A stretch of DNA of 64,000 bases from CAWFPR01 sp963817635. Its GTDB lineage: Bacteria > Acidobacteriota > Vicinamibacteria > Vicinamibacterales > 2-12-FULL-66-21. Positions 45,996 through 54,714 of the stretch are shown in pieces. How positions within the stretch are numbered: the first letter of the stretch is position 1; each line of letters opens with the position of its first letter. Where the stretch lies: positions 1-64,000 of the forward strand of contig CAWFPR010000011.1 in assembly GCA_963817635.1 (NCBI GenBank). Reading direction: 5' to 3'. The position numbers and the translations under genes are program-made. The notes below the pieces were generated by a model that was given only the letters and a program-made list of their open reading frames with translations, did not search any database and was not told the DNA's origin.

Positions 45996-46547
45996 ATGAG
46001 AACAGCCTTCAGTGTCCTTGGCGCGGCTGGCATCGCGTGCACGCTGCTGGTCGCGGGCCCTTCGGCGCAGGCACAACCGCCCAGGAAGCCCGACGTCCTC
46101 TACGTGCCGACACCGCAGCCCGTCGTTGACGCCATGCTCGAGCTCGCCGCGGTGAAGTCGAGCGACATCGTGTACGATCTGGGCTCGGGCGACGGCCGGA
46201 TCGTCATCACCGCCGCCAGGAAATATGGCGCCCGCGGCGTCGGTATCGAGATCGACCCCGCGCTCGTCAAGCAGGCGAACGCGAACGCCGCCGCCGCTGG
46301 CGTGTCGGATCGCGTGCGCTTCGTGACCGGGGACATCTTCACCGCGAAGATCAGCGAGGCGACTGTCGTGACGTTGTACCTGCTCCAGAGCATCAACGAG
46401 CGCCTCAGGCCGAAGCTGGTGCGCGAACTGAAACCTGGCACCCGGATCGTGTCACACGTGTTCAACATGGGACCTGAATGGGGTCCCGAACGCACGGTGA
46501 CCATCGACAGGGACCGCATCTTCCTGTGGACCATTCATACGCGCTGA
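45996..46547 (+). CDS. class I methyltransferase-like protein with signal peptide
   Basis: A 183-residue protein. A signal-like N-terminus (AAGIACTLLVAGPSAQA) precedes a methyltransferase fold with motif I in VYDLGSGDGRIVITAA, an acidic residue in VGIEIDP and the strand SEATVVTLYLLQ. The C-terminal part has VSHVFNMGPEW. As with the gene at 38733, an exported SAM-dependent enzyme is unexpected. Similar proteins are common as predicted secreted methyltransferases in this kind of genome. The next gene begins 29 bases downstream. Confidence 0.8.
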   Translation: MRTAFSVLGAAGIACTLLVAGPSAQAQPPRKPDVLYVPTPQPVVDAMLELAAVKSSDIVYDLGSGDGRIVITAARKYGARGVGIEIDPALVKQANANAAAAGVSDRVRFVTGDIFTAKISEATVVTLYLLQSINERLRPKLVRELKPGTRIVSHVFNMGPEWGPERTVTIDRDRIFLWTIHTR

Positions 46548-46576
46548 AGACGGCGCACTTTACCCGAGGTGTTTCG

Positions 46577-47170
46577 ATGACGCACACGTCAGCAGTGAGA
46601 TCGTCAATCCGTCCCGGCTGGATGCTGGCGGCGGCCGGCATCATCTTCAGCGCGAGCCTCGTGGCGGCGGCGTCCGCGCCGCCCGATCGGCCCGCGAACC
46701 CGGTTCATCCGGCCGGTCCCGGCGTCGCCCAGGCCGCCAAGCCACCCGTGCCGCCGGTGAAGGACATGACCGCTGACGAGGAATACGCCTGGGCCACCGA
46801 CGCCGAGGTCACCACCAACACGCTGTGCAGTTCGTGCCACCCGATCGCGGAAATCACAGGGACGCGGCACACCTGGCCGGAGTGGAACGACACGGTCACC
46901 AGGATGGCCGCACTTGGGATCAGCGCGACCGATGCCCAGTTGACCACTGTGAGGCTCTACATGACGCGGTACTACGGTGCCGTGAACGTCAACACGGCGC
47001 CTGCCCCCGAAATCTCGGCCGTGCTCGGTTTATCCTCAAAGGTGGCCGCCGCTGTCGTCGAATATCGCAAGGCGCACGGCAATTTCGCGGACGCCGCCGC
47101 GCTGCTGAACGTCGAGGGGGTCGACAAGTCGAAGATCGAGGAGCAGCCCGGGGCAATCCGATTCAACTAG
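46577..47170 (+). CDS. mono-heme cytochrome c fused to helix-hairpin-helix domain
   Basis: A 197-residue protein with a membrane-anchor-like or signal segment (MLAAAGIIFSASLVAAASA) and a proline-rich linker. The heme site is CSSCHPIAEI near residue 86. From about 138 a ComEA-type helix-hairpin-helix follows (VNVNTAPAPEISAVLGLSSKVAAAVVEYRKAHGNF). HhH domains usually bind DNA, so the fusion with an exported cytochrome is unusual. It might serve in electron transfer with a protein-protein HhH, like the C-terminal HhH of some quinohemoprotein partners. ATG at 46577 is used. Confidence 0.82.
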   Translation: MTHTSAVRSSIRPGWMLAAAGIIFSASLVAAASAPPDRPANPVHPAGPGVAQAAKPPVPPVKDMTADEEYAWATDAEVTTNTLCSSCHPIAEITGTRHTWPEWNDTVTRMAALGISATDAQLTTVRLYMTRYYGAVNVNTAPAPEISAVLGLSSKVAAAVVEYRKAHGNFADAAALLNVEGVDKSKIEEQPGAIRFN

Positions 47171-47181
47171 CCTCCGAGGAG

Positions 47182-49484
47182 TCAGAAGTCCACCTGGAGC
47201 CGCAGAGCGTAGCTCCGCGGGGGCGCGAGCGCCGTACCCGAGAAGAGGCCCGCGAAGTTGATGACGTTCAGGCGGCTGGTGAGATTGATCAGGTCGGCCT
47301 GAAGACGGACGCGATACCGCGTGCCCGTCGCGACGAGCACGCCCGCTGAGGCGTCCATCGAGGCGGACGCGCGGACTCGTCCGCTCTTGATGTCCACGCG
47401 ATCCACGATCCGCTGGCCATACTGCGCCAGTGCCTGTTCCGGATCTCCGGAGAATTCGACCGGAAGCCCGCTTCCATACGAGGCCGCCCACGCCACCCAG
47501 GTCCTCGGGGAGAGTGCGCAAGTCACGCGGCCGCGCACTGTATGCCGCTGATCCTGCGAGATGGGAAAGCGTTCCGTGGCGGTCAGCTCCGTGGTGGCCT
47601 CGTCTCCGAGCAGCAGCCCTCCCGTGATCGGCAGGAATCCGGTGCCCGTCATGTTCCCGTAACTGACGTAGCCCGACAACCTGCCCGACCGCGGGAGATC
47701 CAGCTTCACCTCGGTGCCGCGGATGCGCGCCCGCCGGAACGCCATCGGAAAGCTCACGCCGGTATTGAGCAGCACGTCGTCATCGGCGAAGTTCGTCATG
47801 GCGCGGTCGAAATAGCTGACGTCCAGCCGGAGTTTCCTGAGCAGGCGTTTCGACAATCCGACGTCGTAGAAGTTTCCGAGGGACGGCGGCACCGGCAGCC
47901 GCACGACGGTGTCGTCGAGAGCATCGAGTGCCGGCGAACTGGCCAGCAGGAGATTCTCGATGGCCGGCGTCTGAAAAGCTCTGTCGTACGAGGCCCTCAC
48001 CACCACGTCGCCCGAGCGCCAGGACCAGGCGAGCCCGACGCGCGGGCTGATCGCGCTCTGTTCCACGAGCAACCGGTAGTGATCCCAGCGAAGGCCGGCG
48101 TTGATGGTCCAGGCGCCGGCGCTGACCTGATCCTGGACGAACAGGGCCTGCTCGCGGTCGAGTCGTCGATCGCCAAATGCAAAATCCACCGGCGTGTTCG
48201 GATCGAACCGGGTCGGATCGGTGATGTGGTAGCCGAACGTCTCGTCGATGGTCCCGAAGTCCGCGTCGATCCCCGCCTTCCATTCGTGCACGCCGGCGTG
48301 GTGCGAGATCGTCGCCTTCAGGTACCCCTCTCGAAACCCGCGATCCTGCTGCGCCGCGATCGGGGTGGAGGACGCGTTCGAGGACAGACCGGCACGCAGT
48401 CTTCGATACATCCCTCGCACGTCCACGACGCTGCTCGTGAAGATGCGCTGGTACAGAGCTGTACCGCCGACTCCGTGCTGGTCCGCGCCTGGCGCTGGCC
48501 CGCATCTTCCTGCTCGCGCTCGTTCGGGACGAGGAACCGCACGCCGCCGCGCCGCACGATCGCCCCGACGCGATCGGCGCTCGAGAACTCGTGCTCGATA
48601 TGCACGGTTGCGTTCGACCCGGTGCCGTGATTCGTGAAGTTCTCCTCGACCGGCGGATCGAGGTACCGGCCGGTGCGCGTCACGTCACCGCTGACGCCGA
48701 TCAGGCCGTGGCTCCACCCGTACTGGCCCATGCCGTAGGCGGCGCCGGTCGCGAAGCGTCCCGCTGACGGCACGACGCTGCCGTGAAACCCCTGGCGTTG
48801 GTCGGTGGCGCTCGCCAGCTCGACGACGCCACCCAGCTTGCGGCCGTATTCGGCCGGATACCCGGCAGTGAGCGTGCTGATCGCCCGCACCTGGTCGGCG
48901 TCGAACTCCGGGGCAAACGAGGCCGAGCGATTGTCCGTGATCGGCAGGCCGTCCACGACGAACTGCACCTGGTACTCCGAGCCGCGGGGATGCAGTACCC
49001 CGTTCGCCTCCAGCAGCCACCCGGGCTGGGTGTTGACGACGTCCGAAATCGCCCGGCCCGGCAGCGCCGTGACACGCCGCTGCAGGGTGTCGGCTCCGAT
49101 CCGGTTGACGGTGCTGCTCTGACGGACGTCGAGCAGCGTGTCGTCCGCGCTGACCGTCACCTGCGCCTCGAGCGCCGCCAGTCTGAGGACGATCGTGTGC
49201 TCGCTGGGCAGAACCGACTGGATGTCGATCAGTGCCGTGTAGGTCTCGAATCCCGGGCGCGTCACCTCGATGCGGTACCGTCCGAACGGGAGGGGCCTGG
49301 CGACGATGGTCCCGTCGGAAGCGGTTTCGAGCGTTTCGGCGATCTGGTTCGCTTCGCTCACGAGCGCCACCGAGCTTTGAACGGGCAGGCCTCCGGCGTC
49401 CCGGACGGTGAGGCGCAACTCGCCCGTGCGGGTCTGGCCGAATTGCCCCGCGGCCAGCAGAAGGATCAGTGCCAGGTGTGCCAT
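47182..49484 (-). CDS. TonB-dependent receptor, short type (frameshifted)
   Basis: About 767 residues after adding one base near 48485. The N-terminal half (start 49484) has a signal peptide and a carboxypeptidase-regulatory domain (GELRLTVRDAGGLPVQSSVALV). The plug has NRIGADTLQRRVTALPGRAISDVV, VVDGLPITDNRS and GYPAEYGRKLGGVVELAS. The second frame is barrel sequence (ALFVQDQVSAGAWTINAGLRWDHY) ending SYALRLQVDF. It is shorter than the other receptors (over 1000 residues) and does not carry their long loops. Confidence 0.83.
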
Positions 49485-49526
49485 GGTTCACGACCGGTCG
49501 GACCGGCAATCGGCCCGCGCATCGGA

Positions 49527-50566
49527 CTACGACGCCAGCTCGTACATGACTTTCACGGCTTCCCGGCGCCGGAGCGCGGCGAACCCATCCAGCGCGTCGG
49601 CGAGCGGCATCCGGTGCGTGATCAGCGCCGCCGGATTCAGGCGGCCGGCCGCCACGAGACGGATGGACTCCGCCCAGTGGCGGCGCACGCTGGCGACCAC
49701 GCCCACCCAGGTCATGTCCTTGCGCATCACCTGCAGCACGTCGAGCTCCGTGGTGCGCACGATCCCGAGCGTGGCCAGCGTGCCGCTGCCCGCGGTGATG
49801 TCGAGCGCGGTCTGCACGGCTTCGGACGTGCCGGCGGTCTCGATCACGAGTCCCATCCCGATGCCCTGGGTCAGCTCCGCCACATACGCGTTCGCGCCCG
49901 CGCGATCCAGAACCCGCGCGTCGTCGGCGCCCGCCTGTCGCGCGATTTCGAGCCGCCCTTCGTCACCCGGACGGCCAAAGACGACGATCGGACCAACGCC
50001 GGCGGCACGCAAGGCCTGCACGTGCAGCAGCCCGAACGGACCGGGACCGATGACGGCCGCAGGCGTGCCGGGCAGGGGGCGCGTCCGCTCGAGCGTGTTG
50101 ATGACGGTCGCCAGCGGTTCGAGAAACGCCGCGTTGTCCAGGCTGACGCCGTCCGGCAGCGGAAACAGCGTGGACGCAGGCACGACGGCGTAGTCCGCCA
50201 GCGCGCCGGCCGTCGTCAACCCGATGTGGTGCCAGTCCTGGCAGAGGTTGTAGTGGCCGCGCATGCAGTGGTAACACGCGCCGCAGCCCGTCACCGCCTC
50301 GATGGCTACACGCGTGCCCGGCACCGGGCCGCGCGTGCCGGCCCCGAGCTCGACGACCTCCCCCGACGCCTCGTGGCCCATGATCAGCGGGTACGGCACC
50401 GGCCGCCTGCGCCCGCGGTAGAGTCGTCGTACACCAGGAGATCCGTGCCGCAGAGGCCAGAGCGACGAATGCGGACGAGCGCCTCGCCCGGCCCGGGCGC
50501 CGGCGTCGGCGCCTCGGTGACGGAGAGATTGCCGATCCCGGGCGCGGTCTTGATGACAGCTTGCAT
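49527..50566 (-). CDS. zinc-dependent alcohol dehydrogenase, MDR family (frameshifted)
   Basis: About 346 residues after adding one base near 50415. The first frame (ATG 50566, MQAVIKTAPG) carries the catalytic zinc Cys in GLCGTDLL. The second has GHEASGEVVELGAG, the structural zinc cysteines in GCGACYHCMRGHYNLC, and the nucleotide-binding VIGPGPFGLLHVQALRA. Medium-chain dehydrogenases of this type oxidise alcohols or sugars with NAD(P) in the cytoplasm. Substrate unknown. Confidence 0.85.
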
Positions 50567-50680
50567 GCGACACTCCTCGTGCAGGTCGATGGGTGCGGCG
50601 AAACGGAGTTCCTCCGCTACGCCTCGACGAACTCCGGACGCAGCGCTATCAATCAACGCACCTGGCGAGGTGGAGCCTCG

Positions 50681-52219
50681 CTAGAATTCGAACGCGCTCA
50701 GCTGCACCTTGCCGTACCAGACTCCCCGGAAACCCGCGCGCGAGTCACCCCAGACCATGTGCACGTTCTGACCGTCCATCGAGAGATCCTGGATGTCGTC
50801 GCCGAATCCGCCGCCGTCCCGGAACGGATCGCGCGCCGGGGATTTCGCGTGGCTCACGCGCAGTGACTTGCTGTAGGTCCTGCCGCCGTCGCGGGAGATC
50901 GAGGCCCAGATGTCGTACGCGCCATCCGCGTAACTCGCGCGCCACATCAGGCCGATGACACCCTCATGCGAGAATTCGACGCGCGGCTTGCTGAAGGCCA
51001 CTGCGTCCGGGACTGTCCCGGCGGTGACGTAGGGGCCCCAGGTCTGCCCGTAGTCCTCGCTGATCGAGATGCTGTAGCGCGGCCCTTCCGTCTTGAGCAT
51101 CGCGAAGCGCCCCGCCTTGGTGGGATCGGCGGCAATGGCTCCCGGCTGGGGTCCCGCCGGCCCGCGCCCGCCGCGGCCGCGTCCGGCGCCCGCCGCCGGA
51201 GGCGGGGGAGCGGGTGCGGGTGCCGCCGTGCCAGGCGTCATCAGGTGCTTGAGGACGTGATACGTGAAGGTCCTGCCGTGATCGCGGCTGATCCCCCAGA
51301 CCGGACACGGGCACGCCACGCCTTCGCTCGCGGGCACCTGTCCGGCCGTGAACGTCACCGCGACGACACCGAACGCGGCAGCCTCGCCGACTCCGCGGCC
51401 CGACTGCACGTACGCCGGGGAATCCCACGAGTAGACGGTGCCGAAACTCCTGCCGCCGTCGGTCGAGGCCGTGATGTACGCCTGCGGCCGCCGCTCGGTC
51501 CCGGCAGCGTTCGCGTACGCCGAGCCACCCTGCGCGACCGCGTAGATCACGCCGGTGGAGTCATCAATCGTCGTGTACGGCCGGTCCCAGGGCGAGTTGC
51601 TGGCGACGCGATCCGGCGCGCCTTTCGGAAACCCGCCCGAGACCGGCTTGAGGCCCGGAGCGAACCGGTCCAGCTGGTAGTCGCTGATCAATTGAACCAC
51701 CGGTCCCCACGTGTCGCCGTGATCGTGGGACACCTGCAAGGCGGACATCCCGTAGTAGTCGGGGCCGCTCGCGGTCTCGCGCGGTTCGCATCCGGCGATG
51801 AAGGTGCCGTCCTTCGTGACGTCGGCGAAGGCATCGGGGCACCGCGTCCATTTGCCCGAGATGATCGGCTGCTCCTTGATTGCCCATGTTGCTCCGCCAT
51901 CGTGGGTCACGCCGAGCCAGTTGATCGTCGAGTTCGCGACGCCGTGGTGCACTTCGTTGCCGATCGTGCGCTTCCCGTCGATCAGATGCAGGTTGCCCAT
52001 CGCAACGGCGATGATGTGACGGGGATCGGCCGGATCGACGGCCACCATCGGCTCACCTGCGCCCCGGTAGGCGTTGCCGAACAACAGGTATTCCTCGCTC
52101 TTCGGCAAGGGTTGGGGTGCGGCGGGTCCGCCGCCTCTCTGCGCGTTTACCGCCGCCGTCGTCAGGACGAGGCCGCCGAGCGCCACCGCCAGCGCGGCCG
52201 AACAGGCGAGTCGTTTCAT
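50681..52219 (-). CDS. secreted sialidase-like BNR-repeat propeller protein
   Basis: An intact 512-residue protein with a signal peptide (LACSAALAVALGGLVLTTAAVNAQ). Asp-box (BNR) repeats recur: VTHDGGATWA, VSHDHGDTWG, ASTDGGRSFG, ISRDHGRTFT, ISEDYGQTWG and ISRDGGRTYS, consistent with a six-bladed propeller. A Pro/Ala-rich and RG-rich insert (GAGRGRGGRGPAGPQPG) separates two blades. The three catalytic Args of sialidases were not identified, so glycosidase activity is unproven. A weaker copy of the 22-bp site lies 86 bp upstream. Confidence 0.82.
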   Translation of the reverse strand: MKRLACSAALAVALGGLVLTTAAVNAQRGGGPAAPQPLPKSEEYLLFGNAYRGAGEPMVAVDPADPRHIIAVAMGNLHLIDGKRTIGNEVHHGVANSTINWLGVTHDGGATWAIKEQPIISGKWTRCPDAFADVTKDGTFIAGCEPRETASGPDYYGMSALQVSHDHGDTWGPVVQLISDYQLDRFAPGLKPVSGGFPKGAPDRVASNSPWDRPYTTIDDSTGVIYAVAQGGSAYANAAGTERRPQAYITASTDGGRSFGTVYSWDSPAYVQSGRGVGEAAAFGVVAVTFTAGQVPASEGVACPCPVWGISRDHGRTFTYHVLKHLMTPGTAAPAPAPPPPAAGAGRGRGGRGPAGPQPGAIAADPTKAGRFAMLKTEGPRYSISISEDYGQTWGPYVTAGTVPDAVAFSKPRVEFSHEGVIGLMWRASYADGAYDIWASISRDGGRTYSKSLRVSHAKSPARDPFRDGGGFGDDIQDLSMDGQNVHMVWGDSRAGFRGVWYGKVQLSAFEF

Positions 52220-52558
52220 GGGCGTCTCCGCTACGCGAGAGCAGGGCAGGCAAAACAGGGCGATTGTCGCAATCTATCAGGGCCGAACTCCGCGTGTCTC
52301 CACGGATACGGTACTGCTACGGTGTCAACAAGATACGACCTGATCGGAGGGCTGGGGTAGCGGCGTCGGCGGCGGGGCGTGCCGACAATCCGGCATCCTG
52401 GCGGCCGCGGTCGCGACCAGGATGCACCGCCTCCAGAATATCGCCAGTATGTAGCTGATACGTAGACACTTAGCGAGATCGTCCGAGCGGGGCGGTCGTC
52501 GGAGCGCACATTGCTACTCCTGTCGGATACCAGGAGGTCCGCCACGCCGGCGTCCCGC
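52220..52558. other. divergent region between propeller gene and Rieske gene
   Basis: 339 bp with no supported gene. It holds the weaker 22-bp site at 52305-52326. A possible TTG start for the Rieske gene at 52511 would shorten the gap. The AT-rich stretch near 52435-52465 may contain the promoter of the respiratory cluster. Confidence 0.45.
52305..52326 (-). promoter_or_regulatory. weaker 22-bp operator-like site (propeller gene)
   Basis: On the minus strand it reads GACACCGTAGC, one base, then GTACCGTATC. It keeps ACCGT in both halves and 16 of 22 positions of the copy at 30159-30180, and lies 86 bp upstream of the propeller start. Confidence 0.4.
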
Positions 52559-53017
52559 ATGAGCAACGGCACCCACAACTCGAGGCGGCGCTTCGTGTTA
52601 GGCGCTGTCGCGGCTTTCCTGGGCAGCTGCGCCCTCGCCACGGCGCGCTTCTTCTTTCCTCGGGTGCTGTTCGAGCCGAACACGAGCTTCCGCATCGGCG
52701 TTCCCGCCGACTTCGCCCCGGGCGTGGATGAACGCTTCAAGCAGTCGCACCGGATCTGGGTGGTGCGTGAGCCGGGCCGTCTGTTCGTAATCTACGCGAA
52801 ATGTACGCACCTCGGGTGTACGCCGAACTGGATTGAGGCTGACAGCAAGTTCAAGTGTCCCTGCCACGGGAGCGGGTACGACCGGGAAGGCGTGAACTTC
52901 GAAGGTCCCGCGCCGCGCCCCATGGATCGGGCCGTGGTCGAGCTCGACCGCGACGGGCAGATCGTCGTGGACACGAGCCGGTTCGATCCCGACTCGTTCG
53001 TCGCCGTGCCCCTGTAG
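52559..53017 (+). CDS. Rieske iron-sulfur protein of a bc-type complex
   Basis: A 152-residue protein with an N-terminal anchor (RRRFVLGAVAAFLGSCALATARFFF) carrying a twin-arginine-like start, as expected for Rieske export. The [2Fe-2S] ligands are CTHLGC and CPCHGSGYD. ATG at 52559 is used; a TTG at 52511 lies before a GGAGGT, but at a poor distance from 52559. It is the first gene of a cluster with two cytochrome b subunits and a multiheme cytochrome. It transfers electrons from quinol to cytochrome c. Confidence 0.9.
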   Translation: MSNGTHNSRRRFVLGAVAAFLGSCALATARFFFPRVLFEPNTSFRIGVPADFAPGVDERFKQSHRIWVVREPGRLFVIYAKCTHLGCTPNWIEADSKFKCPCHGSGYDREGVNFEGPAPRPMDRAVVELDRDGQIVVDTSRFDPDSFVAVPL

Positions 53018-53023
53018 CCTGCA

Positions 53024-53774
53024 ATGGCGATGACACCACTCGACCGCGTCCGGCGCACGCCAGATCTGGTCGTCGATCTTCCGGGTCGATCACGCACGAA
53101 CGGATCGTCGTGGCCGCGCGCGCGCCGTCCTGTCGAACGTCTTCCTCCACATCCACCCGACCAGCATCAACCGCGACGCCGTGCGCTATGGCTTCACGTG
53201 GGGCATGGGCGGCATCAGCTTCTTCCTGTTCATCGTGCTCACGGTCACGGGACTGCTGCTGATGTTCTACTACCATCCCACCAGCGTTCAGGCATACCGC
53301 GACATGCTGTACCTCGAGCACGACGTGCCCTTTGGCAGGCTGCTGCGCAACATGCACCGGTGGGCCGGGCATCTGATGGTGATCACCGTCTGGCTGCACA
53401 TGCTGCGCGTCGTGATGACCGGCTCGTACAAGAAGCCACGCGAGTTCAACTGGGTCGTCGGCGTCGTCCTGCTCGTGCTGACGCTGCTCCTGTCGTTCAC
53501 CGGATACCTGCTGCCGGACGATCAGCTCGGCTTCTGGGCCGTCACCGTGGGAACGAACATGGCCGGGGCCGCGCCGGTCGTCGGGAAGGGCCTGCGTTTC
53601 GCGCTGCTCGGCGGAACGACGGTGGGTGCCAACGCGCTCCTGCGCGCGTACGTGTGGCACTGCATCGCCATTCCGCTTCTCGCCATCGTCTTTCTCGTCG
53701 TCCACTTCTGGCGCGTCCGGAAGGACGGCGGCATCTCGGGGCCGGCGCCGGTCAAGCTGCGCTCGGAGATGTAG
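53024..53774 (+). CDS. cytochrome b subunit, N-terminal type (frameshifted)
   Basis: About 249 residues after removing one extra base near 53055. The corrected N-terminus reads MTPLDRVRRTQIWSSIFRVDH, then VLSNVFLHIHPTSIN. Four hydrophobic helices follow, with heme-ligand histidines in MHRWAGHL, TVWLHML, YVWHCIA and FLVVHFWRVRK, and GYLLPDDQLGFWAVTVGTN between. This is the b6-like half of a cytochrome bc complex (quinol oxidation and proton translocation). It starts 6 bases after the Rieske stop and is followed after 2 bases by the partner subunit. Confidence 0.87.
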
Positions 53775-53776
53775 CG

Positions 53777-54713
53777 GTGGACTGGGCGCAGCTCTGGAGC
53801 ATCGTGGCGGACGCCGACAACATCCCCATCATCGGGCTCGCGCTCGCGGTGCCGTTCTTCGCCTGGTACGGCTGGCGCCAGGCGCGCGCGACCGACCGCC
53901 TGATCGCCCGCCTCGAAGCCGATCCTCGCGGAGCCGCCGGACGCGCACCGCAAGCCGCACCCGTTCGAGCCGGGCTGGGCGCCAACCGTGTCCGTCTGGC
54001 CGTACCTCCTCCGCATCGAGCTGCTCGCCGCGATGGTCACGATGGTGCTGCTGCTGGTCTGGTCGCTCGCGCTGAACGCGCCGCTCGGGGAACCCGCGAA
54101 CCCGTACGTGACGATGAACCCGGCCAAGGCTCCCTGGTACTTCGTCGGACTCCAGGAGATGCTCGTCTATTTCGACCCGTGGCTGGCCGGCGTCGGGCTC
54201 CCGGTGCTGATCACGATCGGACTCATGCTCTTCCCCTACCTCGACGCCAATCCGCTCGGTTCCGGCTACTACACGATTCGTCAGCGCAGGGTGGCGCTGG
54301 GCGCGTTCGGCGCGGGCCTCGCGATCTGGCTCGGGGCGATCGTGGTCGGCACGTTCATGCGCGGCCCCGGCTGGATGTGGTTCTGGCCTGGCCAGACGTG
54401 GGATCACGCCCGGGTCGTGTACGAGGTGGATCGCAACCTGCCCGACGTGCTGGGGATCCACGGCGTGTGGGGACAGCTCGTCGCCGGGCTCGCGGTCCTG
54501 ATCCTCTTCTACGCCGCGGCCGCGTGGGGCATTCACAGGCTCGTGACGTGGTCCGACGTCGATCGCAAGGTGTACGAGCGCACGAGCCGCGCGCAATACA
54601 TCATCTTTCAGGCGTTCGCGATCACGCTCCTCGTGGGCGTGCCGGCGAAGGTCCTGTTGAGGCTCCTCTTCCGGATCAAGTACGTCCTGGTCACGCCCTG
54701 GTTCAAGGTCTGA
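53777..54713 (+). CDS. cytochrome b C-terminal (subunit IV-like) protein (frameshifted)
   Basis: About 311 residues after removing one extra base near 53945. GTG at 53777 starts VDWAQLWSIVADADNIPIIGLALAVPFFAWYGWRQ. After an RKPHPFEPGWAPT linker come helices including the quinone-site region NPAKAPWYFVGLQEML, where PWYF replaces the PEWY of mitochondrial bc1. The C-terminal part has LVTWSDVDRKVYERTSRA and ends LVTPWFKV. Together with the preceding gene it makes a split cytochrome b. Confidence 0.82.
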
Positions 54714-54714
54714 C

